NCBI GenBank assembly: GCA_963693285.1
Contig: OY848918.1
Location: 4,593,876 to 4,657,875 of the forward strand
Direction: 5' to 3'
DNA: 64,000 nt
DNA from: Xestospongia muta
Taxonomy: Eukaryota; Porifera; Demospongiae; Haplosclerida; Petrosiidae
The position numbers and the translations under genes are program-made. Every line of letters begins with the position of its first letter. The stretch's first letter is position 1. Shown piece after piece: positions 25,803-38,061 of this stretch. The notes beneath the pieces were generated by a model, which worked only from the letters and a program-made list of their open reading frames with translations, did not search any database and was not told the DNA's origin.

Positions 25803-27980
25803 TTAATATTTTATCACACCATATGCAGCACATGTGTTCATCTCTAGTTCAGCAGTAGGTAGTGTATTAGTGATCATATCAACATTCTCATATTGAGGTA
25901 TAACTTGATGAGGGACAGTATCTGTTAGTGGATTAACAGGAGATGGTACAATACCTACAATGGATAATACCATTTACAAACTATTCTCACTGTTAGTATT
26001 ACCTTGTCTCAGTAACTTAGTTGTTCTTATCCAACATATCACTATATGTACTAGTACAGTACATATCAGTATTAGAATTGACACACCTACAAGACTACCT
26101 GTATTGATAATAAAAACAGTATACTCAGTAGTAAACATATATTGACAGTGCATATTATTGCTTTAATTTCAAAATAATGACAGATACTCTAGTTTGCTTT
26201 ATATTCAATGTTCATACATTAATGTGACTAGGCAATAAAATTATTATCATTACCTCCTGCTGCATATGGACCTGTTGCAAACCCTTCATTAATTTGTGTA
26301 TCATCTATATGACATACATAATAATGATATCAAATGTAATGGTGGTTACATACTATGAAAACAGTCACAGGTTTCTCTAATAACTATAACAACGGAAGCA
26401 GGAAATGATTCAGGTGATGGATAAGTGCCATTAATAGTAATGGTAATAGATGTGTATGTTGGTTCCAATACAGAATTAGTCATTTGAAGAGATGGGTAAG
26501 TTGGTTCCAATCCAGTAATAGTGATATTAGTAGATGATATTGCCCAGTCATCTGATAATGTCTCCTCCTCTTCAATATCATATACATACATATTATATAT
26601 ACCAGTAGGTATATCATATGTACATCCAATTACTGTACTACTACATACTGGAGAACACATCAATGATATGTTAGTACTGTACGTAGAGGAGGTTAATGAA
26701 ATAAGACAACCTTTAACAATAGCTCCTCTTATAAAATGACAGCTGTAACATGTTCTACCAATATTACTTAGGTCATTATATAGGGTAGCTTCAGTAATAT
26801 CATATGTACCTAATAAATGAGAAAATTTGAAAAGTATTTATAATATACTTACTTAGTACAGTTGATTCTGTTACATCAATAACAGCTCCACTTGGTAATG
26901 ATAAAGTCATTCTTGCCTTCCATATTTTATTCTCAGTTATATTTACAATATAGATGGTAACAACAATAACTCCTTCATTAGTTATAATTATTGGATTATT
27001 TAGAAATACATAAGAATTATCTTCATTGTATATAACAACATTTAGTTGGGCTAACTTCACTATGTGTGGACATTGTTGAAGTTCCTAATATCACAAACAT
27101 GAGGTATCTAGAGATATCATAATGTAACTTACCAAATCATATATTGTTATATTAAGTATCCAACTATTAACTGATCTGATAAAGGTAGTTGTTAAATTAC
27201 TTATATTAACTAAATTCAAGCAATAAATAATACATTAGTAACCATAGTGATAATACCTCCTGGAACATGTAGTGATGTAGTAGTTATCTCTCCTTCTCCA
27301 GCTGAGTTATTACCAGCTATACTAATTATATATGTACCAAATTGACTGGGACAGTACTGCCATGTTGTAGATGTAGTGTTCTGTGCTAGAAGTTCTCCTC
27401 CATAAGTAACATTGATGATATAACCAGGTATGGATACCAGAGAGAAGGGATGAGACCAGGAACAGTTTATATACTGACTTTGTACATGACATATCAAGTT
27501 GTTGACAGCAGCTAGTTCACCTAATGAGAGGAGATATAATGAGATATATCAGAGAGTGTGTTACCTTGTATTCTCAGAGTAGATTGACTGAAATTGACAT
27601 AACTATTACTATTCACAACTCCGATAGCATTACATCTCACTACTGTATTGTTATATTGAAGGTACCCAGGTATAGTAAGATTAGAGGTAGGTGATCCTGC
27701 TCCATTTGTAACAATACTAAGTTTGATAATATCATTATTAGCAGAGCTCGTTCCATTAACACTCCAAGTAATACTTACACCAGTATGATCCACTGAACAT
27801 TGGTAATGTGCTAGTTGATAGACTCCAATGTTAGGAGATGGAGTAAATATGAACTGAACAGCTATATAATAAAACTAAATAAAATAGTACATTAGTTATT
27901 AATATAATCATACCTGTACATTTTAATATAATAGATACTAACAATATCAGTAGTAGCCATGTTATCTTCACTAGATCCAT
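25803..27980 (-). CDS. R2: Ig-FN3 receptor with YENV and CAAYGVI tyrosine motifs
   Basis: Nine exons on the minus strand: 27,980-27,914; 27,861-27,565; 27,520-27,257; 27,209-27,133; 27,084-26,853; 26,809-26,354; 26,304-26,254; 26,098-26,003; 25,954-25,803. They give one 563-residue frame. Residues 1-22 are a signal peptide (WLLLILLVSIILKC). Ig is 23-121 and FN3 122-209, both nearly the same as in R1. Residues 236-464 are the membrane-proximal region (CYSCHFIRGAIVKGC; IPTGIYNMYVYD). The helix is about 483-504, followed by WIRTTKLLRQ. The tail has Y535 in QYENVDM, a pYxN context typical of Grb2-type SH2 targets, and Y558 in CAAYGVI six residues from the end. Neither is a full ITIM because position -2 is P or A. 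A signalling role through tyrosine phosphorylation is inferred. Broken copies of its 3' half flank R4. Confidence 0.85.
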
Positions 27981-27999
27981 ACTGAATTTGTCTTTACAA

Positions 28000-29300
28000 C
28001 AACTGAGTTGTGACGATGATGCTATAGTATATATTTAAAGTTGATTTGATATTTTATGTTACATATTTTATGTTGAATTATCCTGTCTTGTTATTGTAAA
28101 TTGTTATACATTTGTGTAATATATTTAGTTAATGTTATCTTTAAGACATTTTTAAGTTAATAATATTCTATTATCAAATCTAAAATTTACAGAAACTTCT
28201 AACACTTTCATGTATTATATTGTGTTGTTATACATTATTAAATAAGTATAATATCTTTTAGTATACTAAGGTTATTAAACTTCACAATATAACTGACCAA
28301 ATAAGTATCACTTGATAATAGGTTGAAGTTACATCAAAAAGAATAGTTGTAAAGTACATTTCAAAGTATTCTACAAGCAGTACTGGCTAATATCAGTATG
28401 ACATAATATATTGTGTAAATAAGTATCTCTTAATGGCATACAATTTCATCATCATGTGCTTCCTGTTTATAGAGAGTCATATGAATCTGTTCATTGTCAT
28501 TATTCAATTAATCTAACTCCAGAGTAGTTCAGGCATAGTTCACGGCAGTGACCTTTTAATGAACATTTTGTTTGAATCTAATTGTTGGGTCAGGTCAGTG
28601 TTTGGTACTCGGTTCAATTAATTCAGAAGAAAATGTATAACCTATACTTTGTTGCTAGGCTCCTCTATACTCAGTACATGTACAACTATATTATTATTAA
28701 CGACGTCATGTTTACAGCTGTCACTATATTATATATGTATGCATACAATGCTGATAGTTCAACTAGTCTAATTGTACACTAGTCTAGTATAGAGAAAGGG
28801 TATATGGGATAATGGGTGAAACTATTATTATTAATCTTATATATTGCTGTATATAGTTATAATGTCAACCAGTGAACTATTGTTACTATTAGTAACTATA
28901 AGTAGTTTGGCTGCAGATTTTCCTAATGTATAAACTCAATGCCTTTGTACATGAACAGCTGCTAATTCAGTAAACCTCATATCATAACATACACCTAATC
29001 CAATTATACACAAAGGAATAATATAATGTAAAATGGGTTAGACTATCATTATAAGTCTTCTGTTAATATAGCTAAGCCAAAGGGCAGCTTGCTGCCCCGC
29101 CTTTAGTATGATAAAGTGTACTATGAAATGATATTTCTAGTTGGTACGTGTACAGGTACAATGTACAAATAAGGTTGTAATCAAAGAAAGGAAGAAGACC
29201 CATGTTTTTTAATCACTAGCATAAAAATTTCTAATGTTTTGGTTCACATGTTGTATTGTATACTAATTATTGACCTCTATTATGTTCTAATGGTCTCTCT
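28000..29300. other. R2 upstream flank; no gene
   Basis: The first ~60 bp upstream of R2 contain TATA/TTTAAA-type words on the minus strand (28,028-28,042) that could form a core promoter. The rest is AT-rich noncoding DNA with the 28,735-28,935 repeat copy. Confidence 0.4.
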
Positions 29301-29311
29301 CTCCCCTTTCA

Positions 29312-29314
<3 letters not shown>

Positions 29315-29380
<66 letters not shown>
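29315..29380. repeat. (CT)n microsatellite
   Basis: About 65 bp of CT repeats with one gt interruption, ending directly in tttcag. On the plus strand it acts as an unusually long polypyrimidine tract before a possible exon. Confidence 0.95.
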
Positions 29381-29381
<1 letters not shown>

Positions 29382-29383
29382 AG

Positions 29384-29484
29384 ATTGACATTGTTATTAA
29401 TGATGCACTGAAACGTCCACATCAATGTGCTACTATCCAACTTGACTTCCAGTTGTCAGAGAGATTTGACTTGGTTTATATAAC
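29384..29484 (+). other. Possible orphan exon
   Basis: Opens right after (CT)n-tttcag and stays open for 34 codons ([18 protein letters not shown] at its start) to a GTAACA donor-like border. A second open stretch follows after tcctacag at about 29,732 (SVWFQLYYPFIDQFSND). I do not recognise either protein piece. The second overlaps the dispersed repeat 29,815-30,195. It may be a relic of an unrelated gene. Confidence 0.25.
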
Positions 29485-29814
29485 GTAACACACACACACA
29501 CACACACATTGCAATTAATAAATACATATCAAGTCATTATTGGTGCATTGAAAGTATACAATTCTCATTGTCTATCTTCACACAATATATAATATCATGT
29601 ACATCTACAAATTACTATAATTTGTTAATAGTATTGAGTGGATTTGTGTAATCCATAAACCATGACTCTCTCCACAATATACCAGACAAGTCTGTCCTTT
29701 GGTCTTGTGCTAAGTCTGTTCTTGTCCTACAGTCTGTGTGGTTTCAACTGTACTATCCTTTCATTGATCAGTTTTCGAATGACAACCTTTTGAAGAAGTC
29801 TTACTTAAATTTAG

Positions 29815-30195
29815 TCACTTTATCATCACATATTAATGATCCTGTGAGAAACTTAGAATGGAATGTACCAATAATGATGTAGTATTATTTCATATTTAGT
29901 AACTTTCATCATCATAATTATTGTGATCTAATATGTTTTAAGATGTTATGACATGGCTAACTGTAAAAATACTATAGTGAAGTGGCCACAAACCACACAA
30001 AAAGCTGCTACAACTTATACAGGCAACAATGATTAACAAAGCCTCAACTTGTAATACATGCCTCCTCCATCAAACATAACACATCTCATAACCTCCCAAC
30101 ATAGCTACAACTATTGTACAGTATATACCAACAAATATAATAATTAAGTTGGGAATGGCTCAGATGTCTTAGAACATTGTCAAGTTGGCTGGTAT
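29815..30195. repeat. Dispersed repeat, inverted copy of 62-470
   Basis: Plus-strand partner of the repeat at the left edge of the window. A short (CA)n run lies just before, at 29,489-29,508. Confidence 0.7.
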
Positions 30196-30897
30196 TTTGA
30201 ATTAAGATGTAGCCCTCTTTAGTTACACCTTATTTAACCACTAAGCGGTATTACATCCCAATTGAGATTGACACATACTATATGAGGAAATGATCATGCA
30301 TATGTATTATAACTATCATGTTAACAATACATGTATCATGTGACCAGTACAAGTTTATGTGTAAACCTGAGCCTATGTGTGTTCTGACATTAATCAATAT
30401 ATTCAGTTATGAAAACATTTAAAGCAACTTTTTGATGTCTGAATAAATAATAGTCACTTTCTCATTGGTTATAGCTACAAGTTTGTCCCTTATTTGGAAT
30501 GATTTACTCAGTAATACTAAAAATAATACTAATATCTTATGCTGTTATTGTGTTAATGTGATTAATAATAAGGTCATTGGACCAAACTTGTTATAACAAT
30601 GAGAGCTAGCTAGAACATAACCATAACTGGGTTATGGTCATTTGATGTTGTCCTCAGTTGTGGTTTCTCATCAACATAACATGTTCAGTTCCAAGACACT
30701 TACTGATAGTCTCTCTATCATTTACTTTAGTTAGAATTTCAGTTATTTGACTCTTTATTTGGAAATAAGGAACAGTGTATTTAATCAAATTCATTGTGGT
30801 AATGTGATTATAATTAGGTTGTCACATCACCTCTGGCCACACTACATACTGTAGTTGGTAGTAGCATCACTTTATGACTTACTAAACAATCCTACAG

Positions 30898-31352
30898 ACA
30901 TACTTCCTCTGGTATGCTAAGCCTTTGAACAATAACAGTTTATTTTACTGGCTTAATAGTACAGATATGATATTGACTGTATACAATACTGTGTTCACTC
31001 TGGATGGTAAGAAATAAACTATATTATTTTAACCTCTTAAGTGTTACTAATTTTTACGTTCTACAGGCTGTGCTACTAATCACTTATATAGAGAATATAG
31101 AGAACTATATTATTGTTGTGATTTGGGAGGTATATATTATTTAACTGAGTCTAGTATTTTCATTTAGTCTCCTCCTCTCTCCTCTTGTCCTCCTCTCTTG
31201 TTCTACAATGTCTATCACAACATATCAGGTTCACTAACTGTTAACATAACTACTGTCACTAATATTGACTGAAGTACTAGCTGGATATACTTACATTATA
31301 ACAGTGGTACCAGTTAATATACTAGGAGATGGATACCCTAATAAGAATATAG
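30898..31352 (+). pseudogene. Decayed Ig-FN3 receptor fragment
   Basis: Three exon-like pieces with AG/GT borders: 30,898-31,006 (TYFLWYAKPL... end of an Ig-like domain), 31,067-31,129 (LYREYRELYYCCDLG) and 31,168-31,352 (FN3). In the FN3 piece the reading frame runs SPPLSSCPPLLFYNV to NITTVTNID, stops, and continues one frame over as EVLAGYTYIITVVPVNILGD. So a frameshift near 31,266 breaks a typical FN3 strand pattern. It differs from the FN3 of R1-R6 and stands for another receptor type. No start or transmembrane exon is visible. Confidence 0.5.
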
Positions 31353-31499
31353 GTTATTTAAATATTGTTATAAAGTATGTTATGTTTACTTCTTGTACAG
31401 TTATCATTCCTAAACAACCACTAATTACTAGACAGCGCTATGACATTATCATCTGAACATTATAAGAGTGAGTGTGCTCAGTATATAATAGAAATTACA

Positions 31500-33200
31500 T
31501 ATTATTTAGTATTAGTAACACCAGTAAATATGCCTAGTCTCTTTTCTACAATTGTAATCATTACAAGTGATACATCAACTATTAGTAAGTACAAAATAGT
31601 AATCATTTTAAAATAATTATTAAGATGTTGATTTTTAATCAATTTAATAGTGACAGGCTGTTTGTCCAAGTACATCTTCACCACAGTAAACTACAATTAG
31701 ATATATTTCTATTATAGCTAATGATAAACAGCAAAATCATGTTTATCAGGTATAATATTTGATTACTACTTTCTTTATTTATTTCTATAGTGAATGTAAC
31801 TTCAAATATTTGTCCAAGTAAGTTAATACTAAAACCTATAATACCCAATTGTATTGAGATTATGACATGAAATTGAAAATGACAAGGTTGATTGTTTCTA
31901 ATTGTTTATAATGACATCATCAATGATTTCAAAACACAACAGACTTTTAATGATGAATTTTCAAGTTGCTTTTCAATTAGACCATTTTTCCAATTTTGTA
32001 CAACAGGATGTACTAATAAGTATAGGTGAGGATTTGTATTATAACTTTTTGTTCTAAAGTTATATTTCTGTCTTGCAATATCCTTCCAAGAATTGTATAA
32101 AACTTTCATAAACCAATAGTATGGTAAATGAAAGCTTTTACAATTATTGAAATATATCACACACACACTACAATAAATATCACCTTTGTGATTAAAAAAT
32201 TAATAATGCTAAATGAAATTATTTTTATATTTATTATTAATATAAATCATGATGTGTTGTAAATAACCTAATTACATGGTCAATGATGTATTATCTTCTG
32301 GTACATTTACCTTCAATGAAATAGGTTTGCATAGTTAAATAATGCTATGTAGTTTAATCTGTAGTTTAAATTTGGTTTGCATTCCAAGGCTCACTCCTCT
32401 TGCCAGTTTTGGTGTTTACAATGGTTTCTATATACACAGCCAATTATTGTGGTGAATGGATAGTCTAGATGTTACATGTATTAGCTGGCGGCAGGTAGAA
32501 ACTCTACGAGTTCTGTGCAATTTGATTGTGTTGGTAGTTAGTCACAGTTATCAAAAAAGCAAATTAGTCTGAGAACCTGACTGTATACAAGGATTTAGAC
32601 TTTCTAGCCCTCTCATCCACCAACTTCATAATTCTTGTGTTTGCTTTTGTTATTTTGATTGTGTAATTTGATTGTTGTTGTCATGTTTCTTTTTGGGATG
32701 TTGTAATCATTCACTTTACTGGTTCTGGTACTCAGTTAACTTGATAGAGTGTGACAATTGCCGCAGGAGCAGGTTTCACCCAACCTATACTCCCTTATTG
32801 ATTGTAATGCATACCAGCAATCTAGCTGCCTGGTGTTGGCATAAGGCAAGGGCATGCATCGCATATGAACTCTACATCTGCTCATTTGACAATGATTTAA
32901 TCATTTCTTACTGAGGACTCAATCTGTGTCAATTTTTGACCAAAGGTCATGCATTGTTCCCTGCGTGTACATAGTGTCCTTTAATATGGTATGAGTCACT
33001 AGCATGGAGAGTTATAAAATCCTCACCATTTTATTATAATTGTGAAGACTAAAAAATTTAAAATTAACCTAAGGTCCTAACCCGCCCCTAAGCCAAATAT
33101 TGACCACACAAAATTGTTACAGGAGTAGCAAAAGGAGCTTGAACTTTGTTTTCACGGCGCCGTTTTGATTTCTCCAACCCTGCTAAACAAGCGTCAACAT
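31500..33200. other. No gene called; R3 upstream region
   Basis: Contains short open frames (31,906-32,166 on the minus strand, 32,672-32,914 on the plus strand) without recognisable domains. The stretch 32,380-33,190 is less AT-rich than its surroundings and may be part of an unrecognised mobile element or a regulatory region. Just before the R3 start, tccatgtatattttatatac resembles the sequence before the R6 start. Confidence 0.35.
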
Positions 33201-33227
33201 CCATGTATATTTTATATACATACCGAT

Positions 33228-35924
33228 ATGAAGAGATCACTTTTCATTATTTGTCCATTATGTTTGCTTATTAAAGCAAAACTAATGACGTTGCTCATAC
33301 TTTTTGCTATGACACCAGTACTTGGTGAGTGGTAATGGAGGAAAGTCTAGAGTGCTGGCAATGGAAGATTATAAAGATTAGAGCTATTTAAGAGTATATT
33401 CCCATTAAAGTACGACATTCCAATAATTGAAAATATGGCCTTATTTCCACTTTTTCTGGCTTTATTTAAACTAGACCTTGTCTTCAGTATGATGGTCTGA
33501 CAAGGCCAGTGTATACTTGTTAATCAAATTTCTTTAATAGGTGTAGCTAATATCTTCACTATTGAGCCAGAGACACAATATGTCTACCTCAATCATAATG
33601 TGATGTTTGAGTGTGCTACTAACTTAACTGGATATACTCTAACGTTTGACTATAGTGGATCTATACATTCTACATTGAAACAAACTAATCTACCTGATGG
33701 CGGTATAAAAATTACAACAATCTTCATTGTAACAAGTGGTAACAATGGTACTAGTGTATCATGTATAGCTCGTTTGAATAACGTATTCAAGGGAATATCA
33801 GACTTATCCTATGTATATGCACAAGGTAAGAGATAAAGGTAACTTACATTACTAATAAACTAATGTACTGTTATTGGATAGGTTCTCCTGGAGCAGTCTC
33901 TAATTTCCAAGGATATCAATTAGATCCTTGTTGTATCATGTTTTTCTGGTCTCCTCCATTCACATTAGGACAGGTAAGTGTGTGGTATCAAGTGACATTA
34001 AGTGTAGGAGAAGAAGTGATATCATCAGAAGTAATCTATACTACTAACTACACTTATTGTCCTATTGACCTAACTAATGGAGAATATAGACTTAATATTA
34101 CTACAATCAATGGAGCAGGGAATGGAATACAAAACAGTAATACTACAATGTATAAAACAGGTTATAATGATAATGTTTTCAATTCCATGAATTCATTCAT
34201 TGTACTATTGTTTACTTAAAACACATGTGATTAGCATATTTCCATACTGTGGCATACTTCAATTATACATAAACAAAACTGTTAAAGTACTATAATATAT
34301 TAATGTAAAAAATGAGACATAAATAAAAGTATTGCTTTTATAATATAACATGTTTACATTCATTTATTCACATAGGGATTTCTTCATGTACACTAATATA
34401 ATTATAGTAAAATAATTAAGCTATTTATAGCATAATTATAATAACTTCATATTGTTTACATCATTACATCATATTTGGGTTTCCTTTAAATAATAATTAT
34501 TGTAGCATTATATTGTACATTATTAATTTTCTAAATGACTTCAATTTCATAGGCAAAAAACTTGGTGTTGTCTATAACAATCATTTGACATATCGTCAAG
34601 ACAATGACTGGACCTATCACTTTGAAATAACACCAGTAAGTGATCACTTGATATTAATATGTCACATGACTTACTCTCTTCCAGTCCACTCAACTCTGTA
34701 CTCAACCTATTACGAATACAACAGTGATGAGTTGTAACTTAAAGAACTCTTCTGATTGTTATAACAGTACTGATGTTACTACTATCAATGCCTCAAAGCA
34801 AAATGAGACAATTGTTTCAAAGATAAATCTTCCTTCTAAAGAGAAATTTGCTACATGTATACTCTTGGAGTATGAGAGTGGACAGATATTTCTAACTACT
34901 CCAGTAGTTACCAGTAAGTATATTGTATGTGTTACATATGTCATTACTATCTTTGATAACAGGTAGTCATGATCTACAACAGTTAGTTACAACTAATACA
35001 TCAAATGATATATTGTGTCTTCAGTTTATCTTTGTTAATGGAAGTATAATAAATGAAGTACATCTACATCTACAGTGTGATCATAGACTTCATCTTTTTG
35101 ATAATGAAGATCTTTCTCGTAAAAATCAACTTATCTTAACTAAATGTTTCAGTGATATACCTCCTAATAATTGGACATTATATGCTTGTGATGGAGTTCT
35201 ACCTAATGCCAGTGTTACATGTTCTAATCCAGCTGTTATATTAACTGATATTAAAATTACTAGCAGAATACCTATAGAACCTAATAGGTCATCTACTATG
35301 ATATCTACTAGCACCTCTGTCAACATTATAGTGTCTAGTAGTTTGGGAAGTAAGTGTAGACACATAATGTAATGACTCTTGTATCTTCACTATTACTGTT
35401 ATTTTAGTTAATGTGAGTACATTTACTCCAACTGAACAAAGTGAACTTATAACAACAGGAATTTTAATGGGAGTTGTAATTATTGGGATAATATTTTTTA
35501 TGGTTGTTATTGGTATTTTATTAGTGTTCTATTGCTTTATGTTAAAAAGGAAGAAAAATAAGCCAATAGATGATAGTAATACCACTTCAGAGGAAAAAAA
35601 TACCACTGTTTTCAGAAGCCGTGTCAATGGTACAACACCTCTATACAATGATTCCACTAACTACAAAAATTCAGGAGACGACAATGAAATGAATAACAAG
35701 GAGGTACTTGATTGGTTATAATAGTTAATATATTTTGTAGTTTTTGGTTCAGGAGATACAAGAGAGATCTGAAACACCAACATCAGGACAAAATGATACT
35801 CATCAGGTAAATCAGTAAAATTTATAATAATTGCTATTGTGACTATGCAGTTGTCTTATTATTTCAGGTCAAAATAACAAATGGAGCTACAGCAGTCATT
35901 AAATCCAGTGAGAAAAATAACTAA
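33228..35924 (+). CDS. R3: Ig-FN3 receptor, Death-domain exon lost
   Basis: Nine exons: 33,228-33,324; 33,541-33,825; 33,882-34,160; 34,553-34,635; 34,685-34,913; 34,963-35,349; 35,408-35,703; 35,753-35,806; 35,868-35,924. They form one 588-residue frame. Residues 1-32 are the leader (start chosen at the first in-frame ATG; an inner ATG at residue 20 would also give a signal peptide). Ig is 33-127 (TFD..., VSCIARLNN), FN3 128-220 (FFWSPPF, EYRLNITTINGAG). Residues 221-453 are the membrane-proximal region (KCFSDIPPNNWTLYACDG). The helix is about 471-499, followed by KRKKNK. The tail has PLYNDSTNYKNS. At 35,908 the frame reads on to a stop. Splicing there as in R5 instead leads to an exon at 35,945 of only five codons, so no Death domain is encoded. 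The FN3 donor (gttata) is weak. Ligand unknown. Confidence 0.82.
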
Positions 35925-35969
35925 TAATTTTGTTACTTTTTCAGTGAAATTTAACAAATAATATAATGT

Positions 35970-37630
35970 GTTTCCTTAAATAATTTTGCATATTTTGCTA
36001 AGTACAACTCTATTTCTTTTTATATTACCTACTTTGTTAATTTTTCATATATTTTTGCATTTTATTTACATAAGTCTTGATAATTAATATTTTTCTTCTG
36101 TACTATTACAAAACATGGTAGTAATATAAATTGTTGGTTATCAATGTCAACTTTTACCTAGTTAGAAAAATGATTAGTTGTCATTATACTGAGTCCAGTA
36201 AACCAATGTTGAGTGACCTCATTTATAAATAGAACTGCAGTTTAGAGGTGGATCTATAGGAAAATAACAGTATTAAAATACTGGTTTAGTATCTATATGA
36301 CTTATGTACTACCATACAAACTAACAATAATCTTACAACACCAATAATAGAAAACTATAAAGAAAACACATTTGATATAACATTGTTCAGTAATACAATA
36401 AAGTCAGGATGTCTTGTCTGACTACTATGAATTTTGTCTAATATGATAAATAGTATGACCTTTTTATGATTCAAAAACAAGCATGTGGCTAAAGATGTAT
36501 CCATTTGCTACTTGTGCAATAATCATGCTATACACAATCCTGTATATAAATAGAAGTGGTTTGCATCCTAAAAGGAAATTGTTTATGATTTGAGAGGACA
36601 CTACATCATGATATGTGTATATTCTATGTTTGCAATATCTACAAATTGTGACTGATGAGTGGTATTTCTATTGACATACAGGGTAACTTAATTATGAGCC
36701 TTGCATAATAACAGAGATAAGAGTCACTATAAACACTATATTATATTAATATGATAATAACAATATTAAAAACAATACAAAAGTTAATAATATATTTTCT
36801 CTCTAGTACACACCCTACTAAATGGTAAATTATATTCACAATTATGGATTCATAAATAACTTGATATAGTAACTTTAGATAACTTTGATGTTAGTAGGAC
36901 GAACAAATAAACCTTTTAAAAAAGATTCACTTACCCAAAGGATTTCAAACTTTAGTATCCAAAACTAGATTTGGCCTGGTACCTTAGTTGTAGACAGTTA
37001 ATGTGACATTGTAAGGCATATAATGATAATTATATGCCTTATATTTGCCATGTAAGCTACTTGATTGGAGTAAACAAGTTACAACTACAGTAAATCAAAC
37101 AATATAATACTCTCTCCTTCCCATTCATTCCTGCCCAGAGGAAAATAAGTCTGGCTCCAACTTAAGTATATAACATGATTAATTTTAGAATGTCATATCA
37201 TATACATCCAAGTTTTATTACCCTATTCAAACTATAGTGTTCTAGATCTTATCATAAACAGTACATCGGTCATTACACAATGCTTATGCCACATGTATCA
37301 GACATGTTAGTTATTAAACAGTTTGTATGACAAATGTTAACAATTTGTAATCACGTCAAACAACATTAAAGAGATGATATTTATCTGTTATGCTCACTCA
37401 GTAAATTCAATGGTGAAAGTTGACTTGAGATAGCTTTTTTGACAGCTCTAAACTCAAAACTAACATTGAGAGACTTACAGGTCTAGATCTGGATGTAAAT
37501 ACAATTGAGATTGTATCATCAATGTAGCTCTATTTTGTATACCTTCCTAAAGCCTAAATATAGTAACATGAGTAACTGGATAGTTTGATGATTTAACTAA
37601 TGAAGTTATACAGGACGGTTACATGTAACT
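35970..37630. other. No gene seen between R3 and pseudogene A
   Basis: AT-rich noncoding sequence. I see no repeat family shared with the rest of the window and no open frame of note. Confidence 0.5.
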
Positions 37631-37633
37631 AAG

Positions 37634-38061
37634 CTATTAACTACTAAACAGTCAGTTCCAATGTAATTAGTAATCAAAACAGTATAATGTTCACGTTTTT
37701 GAGCAAATGTTTTACTGCATGCAATTTGTACAACCATATATTTGTTAAGTCAACCAATCAATGTTGCATAGAGAAAGACTAAAGAGTTATAAAAACTGCT
37801 GTTTCTAAGAACTGTTTCTTAAGCTACAGAATGCTAAAACTTTGATTGGTCATACTCAACCTTGTAGATCTCAGAGTAAAACATGTTGGTGCATATAAAT
37901 TTTGGCACATAGGTTGATTTTATTCATTGTTATTAATACAATAGTGCAACAAATAACAACACATAATGCATGGTTAAAGTCAATCATAGGACCACCTGGA
38001 ATCACACCAGGCAAATAATAAACAAAGACTACATTGGAACTGACTGTTTAGTAGTTAATAG
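37634..38061. mobile_element. MITE-like element with perfect 32-bp terminal inverted repeats
   Basis: Bases 37,634-37,665 and 38,030-38,061 are exact reverse complements, beginning ctattaactactaaacagtc. The interior of about 360 bp has no coding frame. The right end cuts into the last exon of pseudogene A at its eighth codon, and no continuation of that exon is seen beyond the left end. So the insertion came with, or followed, a deletion. No clear target duplication was found. Confidence 0.75.

Noticed and set aside
25960..26145. Plus-strand frame repeated at 38,086 and 42,127
   Set aside because: It is antisense to the R2 transmembrane exon and to its copies in pseudogenes A and B. Its conservation follows from the sense strand.
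34759..35365. Minus-strand open frames opposite R3 exons 5 and 6
   Set aside because: They are antisense shadows of exons whose plus-strand frame has conserved cysteines and paralogues.
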